DNA from: Nitrospirota bacterium
GTDB lineage: Bacteria; Nitrospirota; UBA9217
DNA length: 10,933 nucleotides
NCBI GenBank assembly: GCA_013334545.1
Contig: JAAXXJ010000085.1
Coordinates: 1 to 10,933 of the forward strand
Reading direction: 5' to 3'
Every line of letters starts with the position of its first letter. The stretch's first letter is position 1. Both the position numbers and the translations under genes were made by a program. The notes below the pieces were generated by a model. The model was given only the letters and a program-made list of their open reading frames with translations, searched no databases and was not told where the DNA came from. Below, piece by piece: positions 1-5,853 of the stretch.

Positions 1-873
1 CACGAAGGGAGCCCACTTCCGGTGCGGAAGGTTGGCCAGCTCGTCGACGTACCGCGACAGCTCGCGGAGCTTCCGGAGGCTCCCCTCGGTGACGCAGTCG
101 ATCCCCATCTTGAGCTTGAGGTTGGGAATGATGGCGCAGAGGTTCGCATTGCCGCACCGCTCGCCGTATCCGTTGACCGTACCGTGGACCATCACCGCTC
201 CGAGCCTGACTGCCGCCAGGGAGTTGGCGACCGCAAGCTCTGCATCGTTGTGCGCGTGGATCCCGAACGGTGTGCCGATGATGCTCTTCACCCGGGCGAT
301 GATCTCCTCCACCTCGTGCGGAAGGGTCCCCCCGTTGGTGTCGCACAGCACAAGACAGTCTGCGCCGGCCGCTTCGGCCGCGAGCAGGGTCTCGATGGCA
401 TAGTCCGGGTTCGCCTTGTACCCGTCGAAGAAGTGCTCGGCGTCGTAGATCACCTCGTCCAGGTTTTCCTTGAGGAACGCCACCGAATCCTCGATCATGG
501 ACAGGTTCTCGCCCAGTGTGGTCTGGAGGGCCTTGAGCACGTGCAGGTCCCAGGTCTTGCCGAAGATCGTCGCAACGGGGGCACCCGAGGACGCCAGCGA
601 CCTGAGGCTCGGGTCCTCTGAGGCCTCGAGGCGGGCGCGGCGGGTCGAGCCGAAGGCCGCGAGCTTCGCCTTCCTGAGCTTTACGCGGCGCATCTCCTTG
701 AAGAACTCCACGTCCCGCGGGTTCGAGCCCGGCCATCCCCCCTCGACATAATGGGCGCCGAACTCATCGAGCTTCCGCGTGACGCGGATCTTGTCCTCAA
801 CCGAGAAGTTCAGGTCCTCGGCCTGTGCGCCGTCGCGGAGCGTGGTGTCATAGATATAGACTTTGGATTTCAT
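1..873 (-). CDS. cimA: Citramalate synthase, 3' part cut by the window edge
   Basis: This is the N-terminal 291 residues of an HMGL-like acyltransferase of the isopropylmalate/homocitrate/citramalate synthase family; full-length members have roughly 520-540 residues. Seen in the translation: the TIM-barrel opening DTTLRDG at residues 9-15, whose Arg13 and Asp14 should bind substrate and metal; EGGWPGSNPRD at 44-54; the metal-binding HAHND at 206-210; and GTVNGYGERCGNAN at 231-244. The EGGWPGSNP and GERCGNAN wording fits the citramalate synthase subgroup better than LeuA. That enzyme condenses pyruvate and acetyl-CoA to (R)-citramalate, giving 2-oxobutyrate for isoleucine without threonine deaminase. 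The ATG at 873 follows GGAAAG by 6 bases. The gene lies 130 bases after lysC and is probably co-transcribed. The C-terminal regulatory (LeuA dimer) domain is outside the window. Homocitrate or isopropylmalate synthase are less likely alternatives. Confidence 0.93.
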   Translation of the reverse strand, partial: MKSKVYIYDTTLRDGAQAEDLNFSVEDKIRVTRKLDEFGAHYVEGGWPGSNPRDVEFFKEMRRVKLRKAKLAAFGSTRRARLEASEDPSLRSLASSGAPVATIFGKTWDLHVLKALQTTLGENLSMIEDSVAFLKENLDEVIYDAEHFFDGYKANPDYAIETLLAAEAAGADCLVLCDTNGGTLPHEVEEIIARVKSIIGTPFGIHAHNDAELAVANSLAAVRLGAVMVHGTVNGYGERCGNANLCAIIPNLKLKMGIDCVTEGSLRKLRELSRYVDELANLPHRKWAPFV

Positions 874-883
874 AATGAGCTTT

Positions 884-910
884 CCAACGATTCGTCACCG
901 TTCACGTTGG
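884..910 (-). repeat. Small inverted repeat in the cimA leader
   Basis: CCAACG (884-889) and CGTTGG (905-910) are perfect 6-base inverted arms with a 15-base loop. In the transcript the last two G of the downstream arm are also the first bases of the GGAAAG ribosome-binding site of cimA, so a hairpin here could partly mask translation. The stem is short and chance occurrence is quite possible. Confidence 0.3.
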
Positions 911-913
911 ACC

Positions 914-1006
914 AGTGCGGAATTCGGAATGCGGAGTGCGGAATAACTGCGAAGCGGTATTCTTTGTTATACACCGCATTCAGCACTCGCCACTCCGCAC
1001 TATTCA
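914..1006. repeat. Imperfect inverted word repeat between lysC and cimA
   Basis: The left arm (about 914-944) is built from the words AGTGCGGAAT and GGAATGCGGAG. The right arm (about 978-1004) contains their complement in imperfect form, with ATTCAGCACTC and CACTCCGCAC. The arms differ in length by about six bases and are separated by about 33 bases. The right arm runs into the TGA stop codon of lysC (1004-1006), so the element directly abuts the coding region. It could form a long imperfect hairpin in the transcript. No poly-T follows, so it is not a standard terminator. Confidence 0.6.
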
Positions 1007-2221
1007 TGGCGCCTTGTCCATCTCGAAGGTCTCGTGCAGCACGCGGACGGCGAGCTCGGTGTACTTGGCGTCGATCACGATGGAGATCTTGATCTCCGAC
1101 GTGCTGATCATCATGATGTTGATGCCCTCCTTCGCCATGGCGGAGAACATCTTCGAAGCCACGCCAGAGTGCGAACGCATGCCCACGCCGACGATCGATA
1201 CCTTGGCGATGTCCTCTTTCACCGCAACGCCCTTGGCGCCGATCTCGGCCACGATCTTCTTCATGACCTCGGCGATCTTCCTGGCGTCGGTCTTCGGCAC
1301 GGTGAACGACATGTCCGTCAGCCCGCCCTCGCCGACGTTCTGGATGATCATGTCCACCACGATGTTGTTGTCCGAGATGGTGTTGAATATCTTCGCCGCG
1401 ACACCCGGCTTGTCCGGCACGCCCTGCACGGTCACCTTCACCTGGTTCTTGTCGTACGCCACGCCGGACACCACAACCTTTTCCATGTCTGAATCCTCCT
1501 TGGTCACCAGGGTGCCCGGATTGTCATTGAAGCTCGAAAGCACCCGCACGGGAACGTTGTATTTTTTCGCAAACTCGACGGAGCGGGTCTGGAGCACCTT
1601 GGCCCCCAGGCTCGCCAATTCGAGCATCTCATCGTAGGAGATCCTGTCGAGCTTCCGTGCCTGCGGCACCATGTTCGGGTCCGTGGTGTACACGCCGTCC
1701 ACATCCGTGTAGATGTCGCACACGTCCGCCTTCAGCGCCGCTGCCACTGCCACTGCGGAGAGGTCGGAACCGCCCCGCCCGAGCGTCGTCACGTCATCCG
1801 ATTCGGTGATGCCCTGGAACCCCGCCACGACAGCGATCTTGCCTTCCTTCAGCGCGTGCCTGACCCGCTCGCCGGAGATCTTCTCGATGCGCGCCTTGGT
1901 ATGGACGCTGTCCGATACGATGCCCGCCTGCCTGCCCGTGAAGGACTGCGCCTTGTGGCCGAGCGACTGGATGGCAAGGGCGAGCAGCGCGATGGTCACG
2001 CGCTCGCCCGTCGAGAGGAGCATGTCCATCTCCCGCGGGTCCGGGTTGTCGCTCACCTGCGACGCGAGATTGATCAGCTTGTCCGTCTCGCCGCTCATGG
2101 CCGAGACGACGACCACGACATCATGGCCCTGTTCCCTGGTCCGGACGACACGCTTCGCCACGTTCTTGATCCGCTCGGGATTTCCGACTGATGTGCCGCC
2201 GTATTTCTGAACGATAAGCAC
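1004..2221 (-). CDS. lysC: Aspartate kinase (monofunctional, ACT-regulated)
   Basis: The 405-residue protein phosphorylates aspartate to 4-phosphoaspartate, the first step toward lysine, threonine, methionine and isoleucine. The N-terminal amino-acid-kinase domain shows KYGGTSV at 6-12, STGER at 70-74, GRGGSDLSAVA at 148-158 and YTDVDGVYTTDP at 171-182, covering aspartate and ATP binding. Two C-terminal ACT regions follow, about 262-335 (QGVPDKPGVAAKIF) and 340-402 (VSIVGVGMRSHSGVASKMF), so feedback inhibition by lysine and/or threonine is expected. Length and layout match monofunctional bacterial aspartokinases. The start is a GTG at 2219-2221, supported by AGGAGG five bases upstream. The gene lies 74 bases after the candidate homoserine kinase and before cimA, in line with an aspartate-family operon. 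No frameshift or missing motif was seen. Confidence 0.96.
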   Translation of the reverse strand: MLIVQKYGGTSVGNPERIKNVAKRVVRTREQGHDVVVVVSAMSGETDKLINLASQVSDNPDPREMDMLLSTGERVTIALLALAIQSLGHKAQSFTGRQAGIVSDSVHTKARIEKISGERVRHALKEGKIAVVAGFQGITESDDVTTLGRGGSDLSAVAVAAALKADVCDIYTDVDGVYTTDPNMVPQARKLDRISYDEMLELASLGAKVLQTRSVEFAKKYNVPVRVLSSFNDNPGTLVTKEDSDMEKVVVSGVAYDKNQVKVTVQGVPDKPGVAAKIFNTISDNNIVVDMIIQNVGEGGLTDMSFTVPKTDARKIAEVMKKIVAEIGAKGVAVKEDIAKVSIVGVGMRSHSGVASKMFSAMAKEGINIMMISTSEIKISIVIDAKYTELAVRVLHETFEMDKAP

Positions 2222-2226
2222 CGAAC

Positions 2227-2232
2227 CCTCCT
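2227..2232 (-). promoter_or_regulatory. Ribosome-binding site deciding the GTG start of lysC
   Basis: A perfect AGGAGG on the minus strand ends five bases before the GTG at 2221. The protein begins VLIVQKYGGTSV, the expected extreme N-terminus of the family, so this site fixes a non-ATG start. Confidence 0.85.
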
Positions 2233-2258
2233 GAACGATAACGATAAAATCGCTTTAC

Positions 2259-2285
2259 CTCTGCGGCCTTCGCGATCTCTGCGGT
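2259..2285. repeat. Single copy of the CTCTGCGG word repeat
   Basis: This 27-base stretch, in the gap between the candidate homoserine kinase and lysC, begins CTCTGCGG and ends ATCTCTGCGGT. It matches the right arm of the inverted repeat at 7537-7563 at 21 of 27 positions in the same orientation. No inverted partner is visible in this gap, so it looks like half of that element. Confidence 0.55.
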
Positions 2286-2295
2286 ACAGAAACCG

Positions 2296-3519
2296 TTACT
2301 TTTTCAAAAAATGGTCCATCAGCTTGTACCCGTCCCTGAAGACCAGCGCTTCCTTCCGGTCCGCGATCCGCTCGTCGTAGGTCACCGGTCCGCCCTTCCG
2401 CTCGTTCCGGCTGTCGTAGAGCACGAACGGGACCGGCTCCGCCGAATGGGTCCGGATCTCGAGCGGTGTGGGATGGTCGGGCAGCGCAAGGATCCGGTAC
2501 TCGTCGAACTGCTTCATCCCATGCATGATGTTCCCGACGATGAACTCATCGAAGTCCTCGATGGCCCTGATCTTGTTCTTCACATCACCGGTGTGTCCCG
2601 CTTCATCCGGCGCCTCCACGTGGAGGTACACGAAATCCTTCGTCTTGAGCGCGAAGAGCGCGTGCTCCGCCTTGCCGACGTAGTTCGTGTCGAGCCAGCC
2701 CGTGGCCCCGGGCACATTGATCACCTCGAATCCGGCGTAGACGCCGAGGCCCTTGGTGAGGTCCACGGCGGAGATCACCGCGCCCTCGATTCCGTACTTC
2801 TCCCGGAAGGTGGGCATGCTCGGCCGCTTCCCCTGGCCCCACAGCCAGATGCTGTTCGCGGCGCGCTTGCCGTTCTCGAGCCGGGCCTTGTTGACGGGGT
2901 GATTGGTCAGGAGATCGAAGGACGCCGTCATCAACTCGTTGATGATGTCGTCGCCCTCGCCGCGGGGTAGATAGTCCTGGATGTCCTTGTCCTGGATATC
3001 ATGGGGAGGCGTGCATTCGAGCCGGTCCCTGCCGCCCTTCCAGACCATCAGGTGCCGGTAGCTCACTCCCGGATAGAAGCGGATATGCGCGCTTCCCAGC
3101 GCCCGGTCGATCTCCTCGATGAGCGTGCGCGCCTCCTGGGTGGAGATATGTCCGGCGCTGAAGTCCTCCATCAGTGCCTTCCGGCGTGCGCTGGCCGTGC
3201 CGCCGCCCGATAGCTTGAGCGTCACGAGGTTGCACCGGAACGCCACGTCATCGGGTCCGAGCGCTACGCCGATGCTCGCCGCCTCAAGCGGAGAACGTCC
3301 GGTATAATACTTCCGCGGGTCATATCCCAGCACCGACAGGTTTGCAACGTCGCTGCCAGGTGCATAACCGTCGGGAACGGTATGGACCATTCCGACCTGG
3401 CCGAGCGTCGCCAGCTGGTCAAGGTTCGGCGTCCTGGCGGCCTGGAGGCACGTTTTCCCCCCCAGGTCGGCGCACGGCCGGTCCGCCATTCCGTCTCCCA
3501 GTAAGATGATGTATTTCAT
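2296..3519 (-). CDS. Phosphoglycerate mutase-like protein, candidate homoserine kinase
   Basis: This 407-residue protein belongs to the cofactor-independent phosphoglycerate mutase-like (ApgM/COG3635) branch of the alkaline phosphatase superfamily. Visible metal and catalytic motifs are GDGMADRP at 8-15 (Asp9), GSDVANLSVLGY at 55-66 (Ser56, probable phosphorylated nucleophile), EAPDEAGHTGD at 302-312 (Asp305, His309), LPDHPTP at 346-352 (Asp348, His349) and THSAEPVPF at 357-365 (His358). Members of this branch in genomes without classical ThrB have been proposed as homoserine kinases (the TIGR02535 'proposed homoserine kinase' group). The position beside lysC and in one block with homoserine dehydrogenase supports that role over glycolysis. 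The ATG at 3519 gives the usual family N-terminus, MKYIILLGDGMAD. A GTG at 3543 would add eight residues, and neither start has a strong ribosome-binding site. Phosphoglycerate mutase activity remains the alternative. Confidence 0.85.
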   Translation of the reverse strand: MKYIILLGDGMADRPCADLGGKTCLQAARTPNLDQLATLGQVGMVHTVPDGYAPGSDVANLSVLGYDPRKYYTGRSPLEAASIGVALGPDDVAFRCNLVTLKLSGGGTASARRKALMEDFSAGHISTQEARTLIEEIDRALGSAHIRFYPGVSYRHLMVWKGGRDRLECTPPHDIQDKDIQDYLPRGEGDDIINELMTASFDLLTNHPVNKARLENGKRAANSIWLWGQGKRPSMPTFREKYGIEGAVISAVDLTKGLGVYAGFEVINVPGATGWLDTNYVGKAEHALFALKTKDFVYLHVEAPDEAGHTGDVKNKIRAIEDFDEFIVGNIMHGMKQFDEYRILALPDHPTPLEIRTHSAEPVPFVLYDSRNERKGGPVTYDERIADRKEALVFRDGYKLMDHFLKK

Positions 3520-3581
3520 AAGGACATACTGTGGGCCTCTCACAGTCTCTGGCCAGATGGTGACCGGATGTCCGCTCCTGA

Positions 3582-3821
3582 CTATCCCGCCGCTTCCCCC
3601 TCCACGGGATCCACCTTGACGCCCCGCTCTTTCAGGTAAGCGATCCCCTCTTCAAGCTTCTTTTCTGACCCTTCGAGCTCGAGGACGACCTCGCCCACGC
3701 TTTCGGTCACCTTGGCACGCCGGATGTTCGGCATCACGTCGAACTTCTTTGCCATGGTGAAGATCACCGGCTCTTTGATCAGGTCCTGTGGGAACGTCAG
3801 TTTGATCCTTCTGGTAGCCAT
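3582..3821 (-). CDS. Stand-alone NIL-domain protein
   Basis: This 79-residue protein consists almost entirely of a NIL-type domain: RRIKLTFP at 4-11, LIKEPVI at 14-20, MPNIRRAKVTESVGEVVLELEG at about 30-51 and a C-terminal helix and strand ending at Val70. NIL domains are known as the C-terminal methionine-sensing domain of the MetN transporter ATPase, and fused to ferredoxin in proteins linked to homocysteine synthesis in methanogens and sulfate reducers. This protein has no cysteine, so it carries no iron-sulfur cluster and no thiol to pass on. A GGGAGG site five bases before the ATG supports the start. It lies between the sulfur-carrier gene and the candidate homoserine kinase. A ligand-sensing or scaffold role in methionine or homocysteine formation is an inference. 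Confidence 0.85.
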   Translation of the reverse strand: MATRRIKLTFPQDLIKEPVIFTMAKKFDVMPNIRRAKVTESVGEVVLELEGSEKKLEEGIAYLKERGVKVDPVEGEAAG

Positions 3822-3840
3822 GTGGCCTCCCTGAAAAGAT

Positions 3841-3926
3841 CGAAGTTGAGAACATGCGAAGCTGGGAAGTTACGAAATCAGCAGATGCCATCCCGAACTT
3901 CCCACCTTCTTAACGTCTCAGCTTCG
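3841..3926. repeat. Imperfect inverted repeat between sulfur-carrier and NIL genes
   Basis: The 34-base arms at 3841-3874 and 3893-3926 are complementary at 25 positions, with an 18-base loop. Recurring words are CGAAG(T/C)TGAGA and TGGGAAGTT. The element fills nearly the whole 109-base gap and ends four bases before the stop codon of the sulfur carrier (3931-3933). The sequence differs from the other inverted elements of the window. No poly-T follows on either strand. Confidence 0.75.
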
Positions 3927-3930
3927 GGTT

Positions 3931-4206
3931 TTACCTGCCCCCGGCGATGGCGGGCACGATCGAGATATTATCGCCATCCTTCAGCGTGGTATCTTCCTTG
4001 CTCACGAAGCGGATATCCTCATCGTTCACATAGATATTGATGAACCGCCTGATCTTGCCGCCCTCGGAAAGGCGTTCCTTCATGCCCGGATAGTCCTTCT
4101 CCAGGGCATCGACCAGTTCCGTTATGTTCTTCGCTGCGCACTCTACTTCCGATCTGCCGTTCGTCAGTTTCTGCAGCGGGGTCGGGATCCTTACCTTGAT
4201 CGCCAT
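3931..4206 (-). CDS. MoaD/ThiS-like sulfur-carrier protein with capped C-terminus
   Basis: This 91-residue beta-grasp protein begins MAIKVRIPTPLQKLT and has the family segments ITELVDALEKDYPG (28-41), RRFINIYVNDEDIRF (53-67) and LKDGDNISIVPAIAGG (75-90). The C-terminal Gly-Gly of this family is adenylated by a ThiF/MoeB enzyme and converted to a thiocarboxylate that donates sulfide. Here one Arg follows the Gly-Gly (residues 89-91 are GGR, then TAA), so removal of this Arg should be needed before activation. The adjacent JAMM peptidase could do this, as HcyD removes the terminal Ala of HcyS in Wolinella. The ATG at 4206 is set by a perfect AGGAGG. The context favours homocysteine or cysteine formation over molybdopterin or thiamine, since no gene for those cofactors is present. 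Confidence 0.9.
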   Translation of the reverse strand: MAIKVRIPTPLQKLTNGRSEVECAAKNITELVDALEKDYPGMKERLSEGGKIRRFINIYVNDEDIRFVSKEDTTLKDGDNISIVPAIAGGR

Positions 4207-4211
4207 GAATT

Positions 4212-4217
4212 CCTCCT
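4212..4217 (-). promoter_or_regulatory. Strong ribosome-binding site of the sulfur-carrier gene
   Basis: Perfect AGGAGG five bases before the ATG at 4206. It decides against the longer reading frame that opens at 4236, whose extra ten residues would be encoded by this site and the leader. Confidence 0.85.
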
Positions 4218-4236
4218 GAAAGCTAGATTGAAGCAC

Positions 4237-4310
4237 CCTGCATCCAGGTGCAGGGGATCGTTGTCCCTCACGGTCCTATGTTCGTTCTCATCGCTCCCTG
4301 ATCCCCTGCA
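4237..4310. repeat. Overlapping inverted repeats with a shared arm
   Basis: TGCAGGGGATC at 4249-4259 is perfectly complementary to GATCCCCTGCA at 4300-4310 (11 bases, 40-base loop). The TGCAGG part of the left arm is also complementary to CCTGCA at 4237-4242 (6 bases, 6-base loop). The two pairings exclude one another. Confidence 0.65.
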
Positions 4311-4454
4311 TTCGCGGTTCCACTCGTAAACGCCGAGGGCAAGGCCCTGCAACAAGCCATGGGCAAAGCGCTCGCTTCTGGGTTCGTAATGACATCGAGA
4401 AATGGCGCCTGAACAGTATACACCCTTTGCAGTTCCTGTCTGCTGACCGATGGT

Positions 4455-4877
4455 CTACGTCACGGTCAACAGAACTTCGGCTACGACGCCATCCGCGATC
4501 GTATATCCTTTGACGACCGGGACAGCGCGGTCCATGAGGGAAACGATGACATACACGGCCTCGGGGTAGTTCGGCAGCTGCGTCCCGGGCCAGTATGCCT
4601 TCTCCACATCGACGCCAGAAGGATAGGCGCGGCCGTCCGGATGGGAGTGGAACATGCCGACCATCTCGAGGCCTGTCTGCCGGATGTCCTTCATGACGCG
4701 GAACTGCTCTTCCGGGTCCATTTCATAGGAGACCGGGCCCGGTCTCGCGTTCGTCATGGAGTAGACCTTTTCCACCCTGCCGGCCTTTCCTGCGAGGATG
4801 CCGCAGGCCTCATCGGGGTATCCGGCATTGCAGTAGTCGATGATGGTCTGAAGGTCGTCCCTTGTTATCGTCAGCAC
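4455..4877 (-). CDS. JAMM/Mov34 (Mec+-like) metallopeptidase
   Basis: This protein of about 140 residues is a zinc-dependent JAB1/MPN+ peptidase. It has the active-site Glu in PDEACGILAG (21-30, Glu23) and the complete JAMM motif HSHPDGRAYPSGVD at 77-90 (His77, His79, Asp90 for zinc, Ser87). Bacterial relatives such as mycobacterial Mec+ and Wolinella HcyD act beside a sulfur-carrier protein: they release the newly made amino acid from the carrier C-terminus, and HcyD also trims the carrier precursor. Here it sits between the MoeB-like activating enzyme and the carrier, whose Gly-Gly-Arg end suggests a trimming role. The start is uncertain. GTG at 4877 (AAGGA upstream, protein LTITRDDL...) fits the family best; GTG at 4898 is possible. 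A longer frame from ATG 5009 would overlap moeB by 76 bases and adds no recognisable sequence. Confidence 0.9.
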   Translation of the reverse strand: MLTITRDDLQTIIDYCNAGYPDEACGILAGKAGRVEKVYSMTNARPGPVSYEMDPEEQFRVMKDIRQTGLEMVGMFHSHPDGRAYPSGVDVEKAYWPGTQLPNYPEAVYVIVSLMDRAVPVVKGYTIADGVVAEVLLTVT

Positions 4878-4933
4878 AACATCCTTGCCCGGGCTCACCG
4901 ATCGTGCTTCTGCTCCCCCTTGTCTCCAACGTG

Positions 4934-5737
4934 CTAATGCGGCATCGAGCAGAACTGCTCGTAGTCGATCAATTCCTTGATCGTCGGATGCTCGCCGCAG
5001 ACCGGACATTCATGGTTCCGCGGCACCTTTACGGTCCGGAAGCTCATATCGAGGGCGTTCCACAGCAGCAGCTTCCCCTTGAGCGGAACGCCGATGCCGA
5101 GGATCGCCTTCACCACCTCCGTGGCCTGAAGCGTACCGACCACGCCGGTGACCGCGCCGAGGATGCCCGCTTCCTGGCACGACGGCACCATGCCGGCGGG
5201 CGGCGGCACCTCAAAGAGGCAGCGGTAGCACGGCCCGTCGCCCGGGTAGATGGACATCACCTGCCCCTCGAACCGGAACACCGCGGCGCTGATCAGCGTT
5301 TTCTTCAGCATGACGCAGGCGTCGTTCACGAGATAGCGCGTCGGGAAATTGTCGCTGCCGTCCACCACGATGTCGTAATCCTTGATGATGTCCTTGATGT
5401 TCGCGGACGTCAGCCGTTCCTTGTGCGTCACGACCTTCACATCGTGGTTCAGGGTCTCGTAGGTCTCCTTCGCCGAGTCGGCCTTGAGCACGCCGAGCCG
5501 CTTCGTGTTGTGCGCGATCTGGCGCTGGAGGTTCGACATCTCGACACGGTCGTTGTCGATAACGCCGATGGTGCCCACCCCGGCTGCAGCGAGATAGTAG
5601 CCGACGGGCGAGCCGAGTCCCCCGGCACCCACGAGCACCACCTTCGCGTTCAGCAGCTTCTCCTGGCCGTCGCCCCCGACCTCGGGCAGGATGATATGCC
5701 TGCTGTAGCGCAGTATCTGGTCTTCAGTGAATTCCAT
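4934..5737 (-). CDS. moeB: ThiF/MoeB-family sulfur-carrier adenylyltransferase
   Basis: This 267-residue E1-like enzyme uses ATP to adenylate the C-terminal Gly of a MoaD/ThiS-type protein, preparing it for sulfide transfer. Seen: FTEDQILRYSRHI at 3-15, nucleotide-binding GAGGLGSP at 37-44, Asp61, NLQRQ at 69-73, DGSDNFPTRYLVND at 126-139, two zinc-binding Cys pairs (CYRC 170-173 and CPVC 244-247) and the conserved PSCQEAGILG at 185-194, with Cys187 at the place of the ThiF/MoeB active cysteine. There is no C-terminal rhodanese domain, so sulfur must come from elsewhere (free sulfide, a desulfurase, or the TusA-like protein next door). The ATG at 5737 follows GAGGGGAAATC; an ATG further upstream lies in the repeat-rich gap. 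The gene symbol reflects the family only. The natural partner is presumably the carrier at 3931-4206, as with HcyF and HcyS. Confidence 0.93.
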   Translation of the reverse strand: MEFTEDQILRYSRHIILPEVGGDGQEKLLNAKVVLVGAGGLGSPVGYYLAAAGVGTIGVIDNDRVEMSNLQRQIAHNTKRLGVLKADSAKETYETLNHDVKVVTHKERLTSANIKDIIKDYDIVVDGSDNFPTRYLVNDACVMLKKTLISAAVFRFEGQVMSIYPGDGPCYRCLFEVPPPAGMVPSCQEAGILGAVTGVVGTLQATEVVKAILGIGVPLKGKLLLWNALDMSFRTVKVPRNHECPVCGEHPTIKELIDYEQFCSMPH

Positions 5738-5749
5738 GATTTCCCCTCT

Positions 5750-5848
5750 ATAACCACGGGTCCCGATTTTGTCGGGACACACGGATCACCACAGAAACAA
5801 GGATCTTGATCTCAATCCGTGCCGTTAACCGTGTTCATCCGTGGTTAT
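5750..5848. repeat. Nested inverted word repeat between tusA-like and moeB
   Basis: Outer arms ATAACCACGG (5750-5759) and CCGTGGTTAT (5839-5848) are perfect complements. An inner pair CACGGAT (5780-5786) and ATCCGTG (5815-5821) is nested within, and TCCCGA/TCGGGA (5761-5766, 5772-5777) forms a separate small hairpin. The words ATCCGTG and CCGTGTTCATCCGTGGTT belong to an intergenic word family that I recall from many unrelated bacterial genomes, which would need a database search to confirm. The element fills the whole gap upstream of moeB. Confidence 0.7.
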
Positions 5849-5853
5849 TTGAA

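Larger units (their letters stand above)
4207..4454 (-). promoter_or_regulatory. 248-base non-coding gap ahead of the sulfur-carrier gene
   Basis: No gene is supported here. In transcript order it holds a weak promoter candidate (CAGACA, 16 bases, TATACT; the TATACT is at 4415-4420), a TGCAGGGGATC arm (4310-4300), its perfect 11-base complement (4259-4249), a third arm TGCAGG (4242-4237) and AGGAGG (4217-4212). The middle arm can pair with either outer arm, giving two mutually exclusive hairpins upstream of the ribosome-binding site. I recognise no known riboswitch class (no SAM or T-box signature seen). A leader-type regulator is an inference. Confidence 0.4.

Noticed and set aside
22..621. 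Plus-strand open frames opposite citramalate synthase
   Set aside because: The minus strand is open over all 291 codons to the edge with clear synthase motifs; the plus-strand frames have none.
4207..4454. Known SAM riboswitch or T-box ahead of the sulfur carrier
   Set aside because: I looked for the characteristic conserved cores and a terminator with a T-run and found none; only generic competing stems are present.
4878..5009. N-terminal extension of the JAMM peptidase to ATG 5009
   Set aside because: It would overlap moeB and adds a non-conserved Arg-rich stretch ahead of the normal start of the domain; the GTG starts at 4877 or 4898 fit better.
4862..5809. Plus-strand open frame of 315 codons opposite moeB
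   Set aside because: Antisense to a complete ThiF/MoeB protein, with low-complexity Arg/His/Val-rich translation and no recognisable motif.
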